Below are positions 54,081 to 63,900 of a DNA stretch of 64,000 nucleotides, one piece after another. The stretch covers positions 1 through 64,000 of the forward strand of contig CAJXQU010000001.1 of the NCBI GenBank assembly GCA_913058255.1, read 5' to 3'. Position 1 is the stretch's first letter. Every line of letters starts with the position of its first letter. Position numbers and translations under genes: made by a program. The stretch is from an uncultured Pseudomonadota bacterium (lineage in GTDB: Bacteria; Pseudomonadota; Gammaproteobacteria; CAJXQU01). Under the pieces are notes generated by a model. The model was not told the origin of the DNA and made no database searches. It saw only the letters and a program-made list of their open reading frames with translations.

Positions 54081-54398
54081 TCAACAGTTTTGTGGGCGCG
54101 ATGAGTTACATTTCCAGCATTCCGAAAATTGACTTTCTATCCACTCTCCACATGAGGGACACTGCCATTCTCGCTGCCACTTTACAGGACTGACTGCTTG
54201 CTCTATTAGCGTCTTCGCAATAGTTTCATCACGATCTTCCATCACCCAAATTTCAGGCCAAACTTCAATTGGAGGAATTTCGCCAACAGCGCCAAGCAAC
54301 ATTTCATTTTTTACTAAGATATGAATATTTTGATCTTCAAGAATCCCTTTTAGAAATCCTATCAAAATATTATCACTGGAAGTGTAAACCTTTTTCAT
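54081..54398 (-). CDS. DUF2007 domain protein with C-terminal zinc ribbon
   Basis: A 105-residue protein. The first 65 residues have the DUF2007 pattern (a small alpha/beta unit, here VYTSSDNILIGFLKGILEDQ and GEIPPIEVWPEIWV). The end has two CxxC pairs (Cys80, Cys83, Cys94, Cys97) that should bind zinc. No function is known; the spacing suggests an operon with the nitroreductase gene. Confidence 0.75.
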   Translation of the reverse strand: MKKVYTSSDNILIGFLKGILEDQNIHILVKNEMLLGAVGEIPPIEVWPEIWVMEDRDETIAKTLIEQAVSPVKWQREWQCPSCGEWIESQFSECWKCNSSRPQNC

Positions 54399-54485
54399 AA
54401 GATCAGACTACCACAAGAAAACCTGAGTGATACTAGCTTTCTTTTGATTTGAAAAAGTTTACTTTCGAGAATAGTTGAGAAGAAA

Positions 54486-55547
54486 TTATGCGAAGTTAAT
54501 CTTCGCTTCAAAGTTAGTTCTAGAGTCCGCATTGTTCAAAGCTTCTTCAAGGTCGATCACACCTTCTGTATACAAATCTAATAGGGCCTGATCAAATGTC
54601 TTCATTCCCCCCATCCCACTTTCAGTCATTGCTTCTTTGATTTCACTTAACTCCCCTTTCAAAATCAGATCAGAAATATGAGGGTTGTTAAGCATAATTT
54701 CGACCGCAGGAATTCGACGTTTACTATCAAGGCCTGTCACCAAACGTTGCGACATAACCGCTCGTAAATTGATAGAGAGATCCATTAACAATTGCTTATG
54801 ATTTTCATGAGGAAAAAGGTTGATTACCCGCTCCATAGCCTGATTTGCATTGTTTGCATGCAATGTACTGACACACAAATGGCCGGTATTACACAACTCC
54901 AAAGCCGTAGACATGGTTTCTCTATCACGTATTTCACCAATCATAATTAGGTCTGGAGATTCTCGCATCGCACCTTTCAGCGCCGCAGAATATGAATGAG
55001 TATCTACCCCAACTTCGCGTTGATTTACGATACACTTGTGGTTTGGGTGAGAGTATTCAATCGGATCTTCAATAGTCAAAATATGGCCTGGCATCTTGGC
55101 ATTCCGATAAGAAAGCATCGAGGCTAAGGTCGTTGATTTGCCCGAGCCAGTTGCACCAACCATTAAGATTAGGCCACGTTTATGCATGATTAACTGCTTC
55201 AACGTTTCTGGTAAACGAAGGCTTTCCATCGAGGGGATTTCATTAGGAATTAAACGTAAAACCATGGCCATTTCGCCACGTTGACGAAAAATATTCACCC
55301 TAAACCGAGCCCCTTCTTCTTCAAGCTCAATCGCAAAGTCAGCCTCCCAAGCTGACTTCATTTGCTCGCGCTGGCGATCAAACATAATTCCAAATGCTGC
55401 GGCCTCAACCTGTTGACCGGTTAAGCTCATTTTTCCTACAGACGCAATAACGCCTTCAACTTTTATTTTTACTGGTGCATTTGCGGTAAAAAAAAGATCA
55501 GATCCATTTTTCTGAACCAGTAATTTTAAAAATGGTGTAATGTCCAT
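54486..55547 (-). CDS. Third PilT/PilU-type pilus ATPase (PilU-like paralogue)
   Basis: A 353-residue AAA+ motor with Walker A GATGSGKST, the Asp box MIGEIRDRETM and the His box STLHANNANQAMERV. The region equal to the PilT AIRNLIRE motif reads PHISDLILKGE, closer to PilU than PilT, so it probably descends from a pilU duplication. It lies 37 bases after pilU on the same strand. A role in type IV pilus retraction is likely; whether it powers alone or assists is unknown. Confidence 0.9.
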   Translation of the reverse strand: MDITPFLKLLVQKNGSDLFFTANAPVKIKVEGVIASVGKMSLTGQQVEAAAFGIMFDRQREQMKSAWEADFAIELEEEGARFRVNIFRQRGEMAMVLRLIPNEIPSMESLRLPETLKQLIMHKRGLILMVGATGSGKSTTLASMLSYRNAKMPGHILTIEDPIEYSHPNHKCIVNQREVGVDTHSYSAALKGAMRESPDLIMIGEIRDRETMSTALELCNTGHLCVSTLHANNANQAMERVINLFPHENHKQLLMDLSINLRAVMSQRLVTGLDSKRRIPAVEIMLNNPHISDLILKGELSEIKEAMTESGMGGMKTFDQALLDLYTEGVIDLEEALNNADSRTNFEAKINFA

Positions 55548-55584
55548 TTTACATCCTTAAATACTATTTAATAATTTAACGCGA

Positions 55585-56748
55585 TTAAAGCATTCCACTC
55601 GAATCTTCCGTCTCGAGCAATTCCATTTTTTCTAATCCAGCAAATTTATCAGCACCTTTAGCTTCCTTGCCTTCTAGTTTAATACGCAATCGCAATTCAT
55701 TCATTGAATCCGCATTTCTAATGGCATCATCATAGGTAATCAAATCCTCTTCGTAGAGATCAAATAAAGCCTGATCAAATGTTTTCATGCCGAGTTCATT
55801 CGATTTCGCCATGATCTCTTTGATCATATGGGTATCACCTTTCAGTAGTAAATCAGCAATCAGAGGTGAGTTAAGCAAAATTTCTATCGCGGCGACTCGC
55901 CCTTTACCATTTGAATGCTTCAGCAACCGTTGTGAAATAACACTTTTAAGATTTAATGAAAGATCCATCAGCAATTGTGGGCGTCGTTCTTCAGGGAAAA
56001 AATTCACAATACGATCCATAGCCTGATTCGCACTATTTGCATGCAATGTTGCCATCGCCAAGTGCCCAGTTTCTGCAAACTGAATCGCCATTTCCATCGT
56101 TTCTTTATCTCGAATCTCTCCAAGAAAAATAACATCAGGGGCTTGTCGTAAAGTATTCTTTAGTGCGATCTCCCAATCCTCGGTATCCATGCCGACTTCA
56201 CGCTGCATAATGATGCAACCTTTGTGGTCATGAACATACTCTATCGGATCTTCTATCGTAATAATGTGTCCCTGAGTGTTTTCATTTCGATGATTGATCA
56301 TCGCCGCCAGCGAGGTAGACTTACCACTACCAGTACCGCCAACCATAACAACCAAACCACGCTTGGTCATCGTTATTTCTTGTAAAATTTCAGGTAAACC
56401 AAGCCCTTCTAGAGTAGGTACTGTCGTTTCAATTGTCCGGAGAACCATACCAACATAGCTTGATTGAACGTGTGCATTAACACGGAATCGACCAATGGGT
56501 TTAGGCGCTATAGCGAAATTACATTCTTTAGAAGCTTCGAATTCTTTAATATTACGATCATTCATAATCGCATAGGTCAACGCTTTAGTATTTTCTGGTG
56601 TCAGTTTCATTTTAGAAACTGGCTTAATAGCACCATCGACCTTAATCGCCGGAGGAAATCCGACTGATATAAATAAATCTGAACCTTTTTTGTCGATCAT
56701 AAGCTGCAGGAGATCCCGCATATAACTTATAGCCTGTTCCCTTTCCAT
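55585..56748 (-). CDS. pilU: Type IV pilus retraction ATPase PilU
   Basis: A 387-residue ATPase with Walker A GGTGSGKST, FLGEIRDKETM and ATLHANSANQAMDRI. The C-terminal extension after residue 350 (EGKEAKGADKFAGLEKMELL) and the PLIADLLLKGD segment are PilU-like. PilU works with PilT in pilus retraction and twitching motility. It follows pilT by 51 bases. Confidence 0.93.
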   Translation of the reverse strand: MEREQAISYMRDLLQLMIDKKGSDLFISVGFPPAIKVDGAIKPVSKMKLTPENTKALTYAIMNDRNIKEFEASKECNFAIAPKPIGRFRVNAHVQSSYVGMVLRTIETTVPTLEGLGLPEILQEITMTKRGLVVMVGGTGSGKSTSLAAMINHRNENTQGHIITIEDPIEYVHDHKGCIIMQREVGMDTEDWEIALKNTLRQAPDVIFLGEIRDKETMEMAIQFAETGHLAMATLHANSANQAMDRIVNFFPEERRPQLLMDLSLNLKSVISQRLLKHSNGKGRVAAIEILLNSPLIADLLLKGDTHMIKEIMAKSNELGMKTFDQALFDLYEEDLITYDDAIRNADSMNELRLRIKLEGKEAKGADKFAGLEKMELLETEDSSGML

Positions 56749-56799
56749 AGACTTACCACTCCCTTTAAATAATAATTCTGTATTAAAATCATCGGCAAA

Positions 56800-57834
56800 C
56801 TAGAATAAATCTTTATTAACCGCTTTAATTTTTGCATCTTGTCGAGTAATTCTGTTCTTATTGACCAATTCTTGAAGGTTCTGATCAAGCGTCTGCATAC
56901 CAACCCCTGCGCCGGTCTGGATAGCTGAATACATCTGCGCAATTTTATTTTCGCGTATAAGATTACGTATCGCCGGCGTACCGAGCATAATTTCATGTGC
57001 TGCAATTCGCCCTCCTCCAACCTTTTTCAATAACGTTTGACTGATAACAGCACGTAGTGATTCTGACAGCATCGCCCGCATCATACTTTTCTCATCGGAT
57101 GGGAACACATCAACAATACGATCAATTGTTTTAGCGGCGGAACTTGTATGCAATGTCCCAAAGACTAAATGTCCTGTTTCTGCTGCTGTTAAGGCAAGGC
57201 GAATGGTTTCAAGATCACGCAGCTCACCGACCAGAATCGTATCTGGATCTTCACGTAACGCTGAGCGTAGCGCTTGATTAAAGCCTAAAGTATCTCGATG
57301 AACCTCACGTTGGTTGATCAGGCATTTCTTGCTTTGATGAACAAATTCTATCGGATCTTCTACCGTGAGTATGTGCCCATACTCGCTCTCATTCTTATGA
57401 TTAACCATGCCGGCAAGCGTTGTTGATTTACCCGAGCCCGTTGGGCCCGTGACTAGGACAATCCCACGTGGGTAATCAGAAATCTCTTTAAGTATTGCCG
57501 GTGCACCTAAATCTTCTAACGTCAAAATTTCTGAAGGAATGGTACGAAAAACTGCTGCAGCACCACGCTCTTGGTTAAATGCATTGACACGAAAACGAGC
57601 TAAGCCTGGCACTTCAAACGAAAAATCAGTTTCTAGAAATTCTTCATAATCCTTTCGGTTTTTGTCGTTCATAATGTCATAGACCAAACCATGAACTTCT
57701 TTGTGCTCCATTGGCGGAATATTGACACGTCTGACATCGCCATCGACCCTGATCATTGGCGGCAATCCTGCGGAAAGATGTAAATCAGATGCGCCGTTTT
57801 TGACACTAAATGCCAGTAGTTCACCAATATCCAT
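56800..57834 (-). CDS. pilT: Type IV pilus retraction ATPase PilT
   Basis: A 344-residue hexameric ATPase that depolymerises the pilus. Walker A GPTGSGKST is at 130-138; the Asp box LVGELRDLET, His box GTLHTSSAAKTIDRI and the retraction motif AIRNLIRE are all present. It is the first of three tandem pilus ATPase genes; AGGAAAAA precedes the ATG. yggS is divergent, as in Pseudomonas and other relatives. Confidence 0.96.
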   Translation of the reverse strand: MDIGELLAFSVKNGASDLHLSAGLPPMIRVDGDVRRVNIPPMEHKEVHGLVYDIMNDKNRKDYEEFLETDFSFEVPGLARFRVNAFNQERGAAAVFRTIPSEILTLEDLGAPAILKEISDYPRGIVLVTGPTGSGKSTTLAGMVNHKNESEYGHILTVEDPIEFVHQSKKCLINQREVHRDTLGFNQALRSALREDPDTILVGELRDLETIRLALTAAETGHLVFGTLHTSSAAKTIDRIVDVFPSDEKSMMRAMLSESLRAVISQTLLKKVGGGRIAAHEIMLGTPAIRNLIRENKIAQMYSAIQTGAGVGMQTLDQNLQELVNKNRITRQDAKIKAVNKDLF

Positions 57835-58046
57835 TAAGCTTTTTCCTCATTGTTTTTAGTCATATGACGTTATAATCAGTATATTAAGGCTTTATTAGCT
57901 TTAGCTGTAACCTATGACATAGAATAAGAATCAGCTTGTGATGCAATACATTACAAGCCAGAATTCTGTTTTAAAAAAATGTAAATATGAATTTATATTA
58001 GCAATTTACACGCCAACCAGATCAAGCTAAATGAAAAGAAAAATAC

Positions 58047-58724
58047 GTGGATATTAAAACCCGATCAGAGATCCAAGCTGAAATCACTCGCTTAGCCAAC
58101 AAATATCAACGCACTGATAACAACATTTCCCTCTTAGCCGTCAGCAAGACCCGATCGGCTACCGAAATAGAATTGTTGATAAACCAAGGCCAGCTCTGCT
58201 TTGGAGAAAACTATCTACAAGAGGCCACTGAAAAGATCGAAACATTAAAAGAGCATGACCTAGAATGGCATTACATCGGTAAAATCCAATCAAATAAAAC
58301 ACGGTTGATCGCGACTCATTTTGACTGGGTGCATACAGTAGACCGATTAAAAATTGCCCAACGCCTTAATGACCAACGTCCTGCAGAGCTTGCGCCGATT
58401 AAGGTTTGTCTTCAAGTGAACTCCAGTGGCGAGGCATCTAAAGGCGGTATCAGCTTTGACGAATTGCCTACCTTAGTAAAAGAAGTTAATCAGCTAGAAC
58501 ATATTGAACTACGCGGATTAATGACATTACCCGCACCTGCCGATGAACTAGAACAACAACGTTTACCATTTAAAGCCGTAAGAGCAGCTTTTGATTCTCT
58601 CAGACAACAAGGAGTTGATCTTGATACACTGTCAATGGGGACGACTAACGACTTTGAAGCCGCTATTGCTGAAGGTGCAACCATGATCCGGATTGGAACA
58701 GCACTCTTTGGCGCTAGGCAATAA
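58047..58724 (+). CDS. yggS: Pyridoxal phosphate homeostasis protein YggS
   Basis: A 225-residue PLP-binding TIM-barrel protein (PROSC family). The PLP lysine is Lys34 ([12 protein letters not shown]), followed by [10 protein letters not shown] and [22 protein letters not shown]. It keeps PLP balance rather than catalysing a known reaction. The start is GTG at 58047; the ATG at 58031 is in another frame. It heads yggS-proC-yggT-DUF4426. Confidence 0.93.
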   Translation: MDIKTRSEIQAEITRLANKYQRTDNNISLLAVSKTRSATEIELLINQGQLCFGENYLQEATEKIETLKEHDLEWHYIGKIQSNKTRLIATHFDWVHTVDRLKIAQRLNDQRPAELAPIKVCLQVNSSGEASKGGISFDELPTLVKEVNQLEHIELRGLMTLPAPADELEQQRLPFKAVRAAFDSLRQQGVDLDTLSMGTTNDFEAAIAEGATMIRIGTALFGARQ

Positions 58725-58744
58725 ATAGAAGGGGAATTATTTTC

Positions 58745-59566
58745 ATGAATAATCAAAAAATTGCATTCATCGGGGGGGGCAATATGGGACGCTGCCTAAT
58801 CGGAGGCCTTATCGCTGACGGCTACTCTCCCAGTGCAATACACGTTGTAGAACCCGATGAGGTCTCACGCAAGCAAATGGGTATCGACTTCCAAATAAGT
58901 GCTCACGAAAGTCCTAAACAAGCCCTGCAATCAGCCGAAATTATTGTTCTAGCAGTCAAACCACAAATTATGCATTCCGCGATCAATGGCATAAAAAGCT
59001 TACTCGACTATCCTCGACCATTAATTATTTCTATCGCTGCAGGCATTTCAACCCAATCACTTAACCATTGGTTAGCTGAAGACTCAGCTATTGTCAGAGC
59101 TATGCCGAACACTCCCTCAATGGTCGGCAGTGGCGCAACAGGATTATTTGCTACAGAAAGCGTTAGTCAAGAACAACGAGGCCTTGCAGAATCTGTCATG
59201 CGCGCTGTGGGTATCATTCAATGGTTAGATGATGAATCTCTGATGGATGCTGTAACCGCAGTTTCCGGTAGTGGCCCTGCTTATTTTTTCAGAATGATGG
59301 AAGCGATGGAGAATGCAGCCACCGCGCTCGGGTTATCGAAGGAACAAGCGAGGTTACTCACCGTTCAAACCGCTTTCGGCGCAGCTAAAATGGCGTTGGA
59401 AAGCTCATACGACCCCGCAACACTCCGTGTACAAGTAACCTCTCCCGGCGGCACAACAGAACGAGCCTTAAATGTCTTCAATCAAAAAAATATTGATGAG
59501 ATTTTCGAACAAGCCTTACAAGCTGCAAAAGACCGATCGACTGAATTATCTAAAGAACTAGGCTAG
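58745..59566 (+). CDS. proC: Pyrroline-5-carboxylate reductase ProC
   Basis: A 273-residue enzyme for the last step of proline synthesis. The Rossmann motif [13 protein letters not shown] (10-22) binds NAD(P)H, and SGSGPAYFF and [10 protein letters not shown] near the C-terminus form the substrate-binding part. It starts 20 bases after yggS. Confidence 0.95.
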   Translation: MNNQKIAFIGGGNMGRCLIGGLIADGYSPSAIHVVEPDEVSRKQMGIDFQISAHESPKQALQSAEIIVLAVKPQIMHSAINGIKSLLDYPRPLIISIAAGISTQSLNHWLAEDSAIVRAMPNTPSMVGSGATGLFATESVSQEQRGLAESVMRAVGIIQWLDDESLMDAVTAVSGSGPAYFFRMMEAMENAATALGLSKEQARLLTVQTAFGAAKMALESSYDPATLRVQVTSPGGTTERALNVFNQKNIDEIFEQALQAAKDRSTELSKELG

Positions 59567-59579
59567 GACCAAACCAACT

Positions 59580-60152
59580 ATGATCTACTTTAACAACGCC
59601 CTTATTTTCTTAATTGACACCTTCCTTGGACTCTATATCTTAGCAGTGCTATTACGTTTCTTATTTCAGCTTTTTAGAGCTGATTTTCATAACCCTTTCT
59701 CGCAATTTCTGCTTAAAATCACGACACCAGCCTTGCGCCCATTTCGTACTTTTATTCCCGGCGTAAAGGGTATCGACTGGCCAGCATTGGTGCTGTTATT
59801 TATTCTACAGCTCATTCTACTAGTCGTTATTGGAATGCTTCAAAACAATATTCCACCGATTGGAAATTTGGTTATATTAACCATAGCCAGCTTATTAAAG
59901 TTAACAACTTGGGTATTGATCATTGCCCTATTAATAACATTTATACTCAGCTGGGTGGCTCCAGGAACCTACAACTACATGACATCAATTCTCAACAGCT
60001 TAACCGAGCCACTGCTCACTCCTATCCGTAAAAAGCTCCCACCTTCAGGAGGAATTGATTTCTCTATGTTGATAGTTCTTATCCTGTTACAGTTGGTGCT
60101 AATGCTAGTTGTTAGCCCATTAATGGATCTTGGCGCTGGGCATATTTTATAA
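59580..60152 (+). CDS. yggT: YggT family membrane protein
   Basis: A 190-residue membrane protein made of two YggT repeats, each with two hydrophobic helices and a conserved region: FLLKITTPALRPFRTFIPG in the first and NSLTEPLLTPIRKKLPPSGG in the second. The function is not established; a link to osmotic stress has been proposed for the E. coli gene. It starts 13 bases after proC. Confidence 0.9.
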   Translation: MIYFNNALIFLIDTFLGLYILAVLLRFLFQLFRADFHNPFSQFLLKITTPALRPFRTFIPGVKGIDWPALVLLFILQLILLVVIGMLQNNIPPIGNLVILTIASLLKLTTWVLIIALLITFILSWVAPGTYNYMTSILNSLTEPLLTPIRKKLPPSGGIDFSMLIVLILLQLVLMLVVSPLMDLGAGHIL

Positions 60153-60209
60153 GCCTTCTGAACTAAAGCTGCTCGCCTCAGGTCTATCTTGTAAACTAAG
60201 GAGTTAGTT

Positions 60210-60656
60210 ATGCATATAAAAAATATTCTAATAAGCACTCTACTAAGTATCATCTTATTTTCACTACCAGCTCACGCAGAACAATCGCAAACGTTTGGTG
60301 ATTACACCGTCCACTATATCGCACTCAATAGCCAAGTTTTGAATGCTAACGTAGCCAATAGTTATAAGATCAAACGCAGTAAGAATCGTGCCCTACTGAA
60401 TATCTCAGTACTAAAAAAACAAGAGGACACCACGGTCAAACCCGTAAAAGCGAAAGTGACCGCAACGACAACGAATTTGACCTCACAACTACGCGAACTC
60501 AAGGTTCGTGAGCTGGAAGATGCAGGAGCGATCTACTATATCGCTGAAATACCTGTCCGTAATGAAGAAACCTTAACGTTTAAAATTAAAGTTCAACCAC
60601 TGGATAGCGATGAATCATATGAGCTAATGTTTAATCAGCAGTTTTTTACTGAATAA
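60210..60656 (+). CDS. DUF4426 domain protein
   Basis: A 148-residue periplasmic protein with a signal peptide (cleavage near AHA, residue 23). Segments FGDYTVHYIALNSQ and NRALLNISVLKK are typical of DUF4426, often found after yggT. No function is known. It ends two bases from the convergent xthA. Confidence 0.85.
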   Translation: MHIKNILISTLLSIILFSLPAHAEQSQTFGDYTVHYIALNSQVLNANVANSYKIKRSKNRALLNISVLKKQEDTTVKPVKAKVTATTTNLTSQLRELKVRELEDAGAIYYIAEIPVRNEETLTFKIKVQPLDSDESYELMFNQQFFTE

Positions 60657-60658
60657 AC

Positions 60659-61426
60659 TTACAGATCATACGTCATGATCAAAGGCGCATGATCAGAAAA
60701 ACGCTCGTCTTTATAAATTTCGGTCGAAACAACTTTACCTTTCAGGCTCGGCGATAAGATTTGATAATCGATCCGCCAGCCAACATTCTTGGCCCAAGAC
60801 TGACCGCGATTTGACCACCATGTATATTGATCAGCTTCTTGATTCACTTCACGAAAGCTATCAATATAGCCCAGCTCATCAAATAGTTTTGTCAGCCACT
60901 CACGTTCTTCTGGCAAGAAACCAGAATTCTTTTTATTTCCCTTCCAATTTTTTAGATCAATCTCTTTATGGGCAATATTCCAGTCACCACTGATAATATA
61001 GTCACGTCCATCTTTCGCCATTTCTTCTAACATGGGATAAAAACGATCAAGAAAATCAAACTTAGCGGCTTGTCGAATCTCGCTAGAAGAACCTGAAGGC
61101 AAGTATAAAGAGATCACACTTAAGTTGCCAAAATCTGCCTGAATGTAGCGACCTTCCTTATCAAAATCCTCCCACCCAAGCCCTGAAATCACCTGATCAG
61201 GCTCATCCTTCATATACAAAGCTACACCGCTATAACCCTTTTTCTCGGCGGAATGAAAACTACTATGAAAACCTTCAGGTGAAAGGATCTCATCAACTAA
61301 TTGGTCAGGCTGTGCCTTAGTTTCTTGAATACAAACCACATCGGCATTTTGTTTTGGAAGCCAGTCAAAAAAGCCTTTGCGATGTGCAGCACGAATGCCA
61401 TTTAGATTTGCTGAGATAATTTTCAT
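60659..61426 (-). CDS. xthA: Exodeoxyribonuclease III
   Basis: A 255-residue Mg-dependent AP endonuclease/3'-5' exonuclease for base-excision repair. The motifs ANLNGIRAA, QETKA, SGDWNIAHKEIDL, WWSNR, WRIDYQ and the catalytic SDHAPL are present. AAGGAA precedes the ATG. It is divergent from pyrE. Confidence 0.95.
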   Translation of the reverse strand: MKIISANLNGIRAAHRKGFFDWLPKQNADVVCIQETKAQPDQLVDEILSPEGFHSSFHSAEKKGYSGVALYMKDEPDQVISGLGWEDFDKEGRYIQADFGNLSVISLYLPSGSSSEIRQAAKFDFLDRFYPMLEEMAKDGRDYIISGDWNIAHKEIDLKNWKGNKKNSGFLPEEREWLTKLFDELGYIDSFREVNQEADQYTWWSNRGQSWAKNVGWRIDYQILSPSLKGKVVSTEIYKDERFSDHAPLIMTYDL

Positions 61427-61484
61427 AATGATTCCTTAAATTTCCTGATAGACTAGCACGCTTTCAAAACTTACCAACAAGATC

Positions 61485-62132
61485 ATGCAAGAATATCAAA
61501 AAGAATTTATCGAATTTGCCCTAGAAAATGAAGTACTAAAATTTGGAAACTTTACCCTGAAATCGGGCCGACAAAGTCCCTACTTCTTCAACACTGGCTT
61601 GTTCAACACGGGTGAAAAGCTAGCGCGGCTAGGCAGCTATTACGCCGAATCAATTATTGATTCGGCTATTGAATTCGACATGATCTATGGCCCAGCCTAT
61701 AAAGGTATACCACTGGCATCAGCCACAGCCATTGCGCTTGCCAACGATCACAACCGTGATGTTCCTTACGTTTTTAACCGTAAAGAAGTTAAAGATCACG
61801 GCGAAGGAGGTATGACACTGGGTGCTCCGCTTGCGGGAAGAATACTGATCATTGATGACGTCATTTCAGCAGGAACCTCAGTCAACGAATCAATAGAAAT
61901 TATCAACAATGCCGGAGCACAACCAGCAGGTGTAATGATCTCACTCAACCGTCAAGAACGTGGCCAAGGCGAATTATCCGCTATCCAAGAAATTGAACAA
62001 CAGAAAAAAATACCCGTTCAAAGTATTGTTGCACTGACAGATCTGATCGAGCACTTATCTGCTCAATCTGAAATGTCTGCACACTTAGAACAAGTAATCG
62101 CTTATCGTGAACAATATGGTGAGAAGAGTTAG
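61485..62132 (+). CDS. pyrE: Orotate phosphoribosyltransferase
   Basis: A 215-residue enzyme that joins orotate to PRPP to form OMP in pyrimidine synthesis. [16 protein letters not shown] and the PRPP-binding [13 protein letters not shown] (about 125-137) are clear. The gene is alone and next to xthA, as in many gammaproteobacteria. A 30-base palindrome follows. Confidence 0.95.
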   Translation: MQEYQKEFIEFALENEVLKFGNFTLKSGRQSPYFFNTGLFNTGEKLARLGSYYAESIIDSAIEFDMIYGPAYKGIPLASATAIALANDHNRDVPYVFNRKEVKDHGEGGMTLGAPLAGRILIIDDVISAGTSVNESIEIINNAGAQPAGVMISLNRQERGQGELSAIQEIEQQKKIPVQSIVALTDLIEHLSAQSEMSAHLEQVIAYREQYGEKS

Positions 62133-62144
62133 AAGTTTAAACTA

Positions 62145-62174
62145 AATGGAAGTAGCAAGCTTGCTACTTCCATT
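62145..62174. terminator. Perfect palindrome downstream of pyrE
   Basis: The 30 bases from AATGGAAGTAGCAAG onward are fully self-complementary (15-bp arms, no spacer; the central bases would form a small loop). The stem has only AATT-type ends, no T-run of five. It probably ends pyrE transcripts and may also act on the minus strand. Confidence 0.6.
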
Positions 62175-62213
62175 CAACCTATTCATAACTAGTTTTACGG
62201 GTTTAAGACACAT

Positions 62214-62780
62214 TCACCTTGTTGAGAACAACCCCTTATTGATTACTACTGTGCCAGCAATAAAATCATGAATTGCGCGTTTTCTTCTATTAAACAGTAA
62301 GGTAATGAACTCACCAAAAGACCAGATATACATAGCTAACTCAACATTACTAAACCAAGAAGGGTAGTACTTTTGCAAATTAGCATTAGCTACTAAATAC
62401 TCACTTGCTCCAACCTGTGAAAGTGCTGACATGTCAGCAGCCACAAATAGCACAGCAAAACAAAGATCTATGCTTGAACGTAATAATGCTTGCTTCAATC
62501 CAATTCTAGAACCATCAGGATTTGTTACTTTGACACCGACGACCATTTTTCCAATGGTCGCACCGAAATAGTAATGAAAACAAACTAGATATACAGCATA
62601 TGCGAAGCTTGAAACTACACATGAAGTTATAATTATAATCTTTGAGCTATCACCCAGAATCAACGCCAAGCCATAGACAAGAGAAATAATAACTATAAAG
62701 TCTATGAAACCGGCCCCTAGCCTCTTCCAGAATCCTGCATAAACATTTCTATCTTCTTTAATAATTGGTAAAAATTCCAT
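62214..62780 (-). CDS. RDD family membrane protein
   Basis: A 188-residue membrane protein with three to four helices and the RDD motif in FWKRLGAGFIDFIVI (Arg and Asp near 20-27) and a following GATIGKMVVGVKVTNPDG segment. Members have proposed transport roles; the substrate is unknown. It is an isolated gene. Confidence 0.85.
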   Translation of the reverse strand: MEFLPIIKEDRNVYAGFWKRLGAGFIDFIVIISLVYGLALILGDSSKIIIITSCVVSSFAYAVYLVCFHYYFGATIGKMVVGVKVTNPDGSRIGLKQALLRSSIDLCFAVLFVAADMSALSQVGASEYLVANANLQKYYPSWFSNVELAMYIWSFGEFITLLFNRRKRAIHDFIAGTVVINKGLFSTR

Positions 62781-62834
62781 ATTAGCTCCCTACGTCTAAA
62801 TTGAAGGCGGTTTCGAGTAATAAGTGCAATTAAA

Positions 62835-62963
62835 TTACGCCACGAGTAAATCCACTCGGAGCCCTCTAAAAAGTTCATTAGGAGAACGACCACCCCGTGT
62901 TTTTCTAGGACGATTATTCAACCTGTCGGTCACATGCTGAAGCTGTTCATTTTTATCGATTTT
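62835..62963 (-). pseudogene. C-terminal remnant of an IS30 family transposase
   Basis: On the minus strand an open frame ends KIDKNEQLQHVTDRLNNRPR followed by KTRGGRSPNELFRG and a stop at 62835. The DRLNNRPRKxxGxxSPNELF pattern is the end of IS30-type transposases. About 43 codons remain and a stop lies just upstream, so the rest of the element is gone. The terminal inverted repeats were not found. Confidence 0.75.
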
Positions 62964-63009
62964 ATTTCTGTTTTTTCTATTAGAAACAGTAGCTTAACAG
63001 CCTTATTTT

Positions 63010-63765
63010 TCAACCAAACATCAATTTCAAGCCAATAACGATGGTAATCACTTCATAAACCCGCTTGATCCAGTAACTCCCTTTTGCGATGGACAAATGG
63101 GCGCCAACATAACCGCCGAGAAGCGATCCAAGCAATAATGCAGGCAACCAATCCCAACGGATCTCGCTAAGTAAGCCTAAGGTCACCGCACCCGTTCCAT
63201 TCCAGAATAAACCAACCAATATTAAGGTGTAAGCCACTGCACGCTTATACTCCAAGCCGTACCAACGCACTAACCAGAGTGTGACAAACAAACCTGTTCC
63301 TGAGGTTAGAGAGCCATTTAAGATCCCTATCAGAAACAAAATGGCTCCCCCAATAACATAGCCTTTTGTTGTTCTATTTATCGTTTGTGACTGTTGCCCT
63401 AAAGATGGCTTCAACCATGAGTAGATACCTAAACTAATGGTTAAACAGCCCAGTGCTATCTCTGCCCAACGATCAGAAATATCTAGAATAAGATTTGCGC
63501 CGATAATCACACCGGGCATTCCGCAAATCAAAATAAATAATGCAAATTTGAAATCCAGACTTTTTTCTCGCATGTGACGCAACGTTGCACCAACTCCTAA
63601 TGCCACGCTAGCGAGTTTATGGGTCCCTAGAGCGACTGAAAATGGGAGGCCTAGAAATAATAGTGCAGGCAGTTGGATCAGCCCCGCTCCACCGCCCGCA
63701 AAGGCTGAAAATAGATTCGCTAGAAAGGAAATTACAAATAGGATTATCTGGCTATTTAAGTCCAT
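63010..63765 (-). CDS. Sulfite exporter TauE/SafE family protein
   Basis: A 251-residue membrane protein with about eight helices and the TauE-family pattern (FAGGGAGLIQLPALLFLG near 22-39; HKLASVALGVGATLRHM about 48-64; a second half with NGSLTSGTGLFVTLWLV). Members are thought to export or import sulfur-containing anions; the substrate here is unknown. The ATG at 63765 lacks a clear ribosome site. Confidence 0.88.
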   Translation of the reverse strand: MDLNSQIILFVISFLANLFSAFAGGGAGLIQLPALLFLGLPFSVALGTHKLASVALGVGATLRHMREKSLDFKFALFILICGMPGVIIGANLILDISDRWAEIALGCLTISLGIYSWLKPSLGQQSQTINRTTKGYVIGGAILFLIGILNGSLTSGTGLFVTLWLVRWYGLEYKRAVAYTLILVGLFWNGTGAVTLGLLSEIRWDWLPALLLGSLLGGYVGAHLSIAKGSYWIKRVYEVITIVIGLKLMFG

Positions 63766-63900
63766 AAATATCTAAAGTTTTTATACCGATTGCCGATAAC
63801 CTCAATAAGCAAGGATATATCTTAGGCCTCAGTGAATGTAAAACTATGTTCATTTTGTCTAAATATCACTAAGGAAGCTCTATTTAAAAGGAAATAACAT

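Noticed and set aside
58031-58046. ATG upstream of yggS as its start
   Set aside because: It is in a different frame from the YggS protein; the GTG at 58047 is the only reasonable start.
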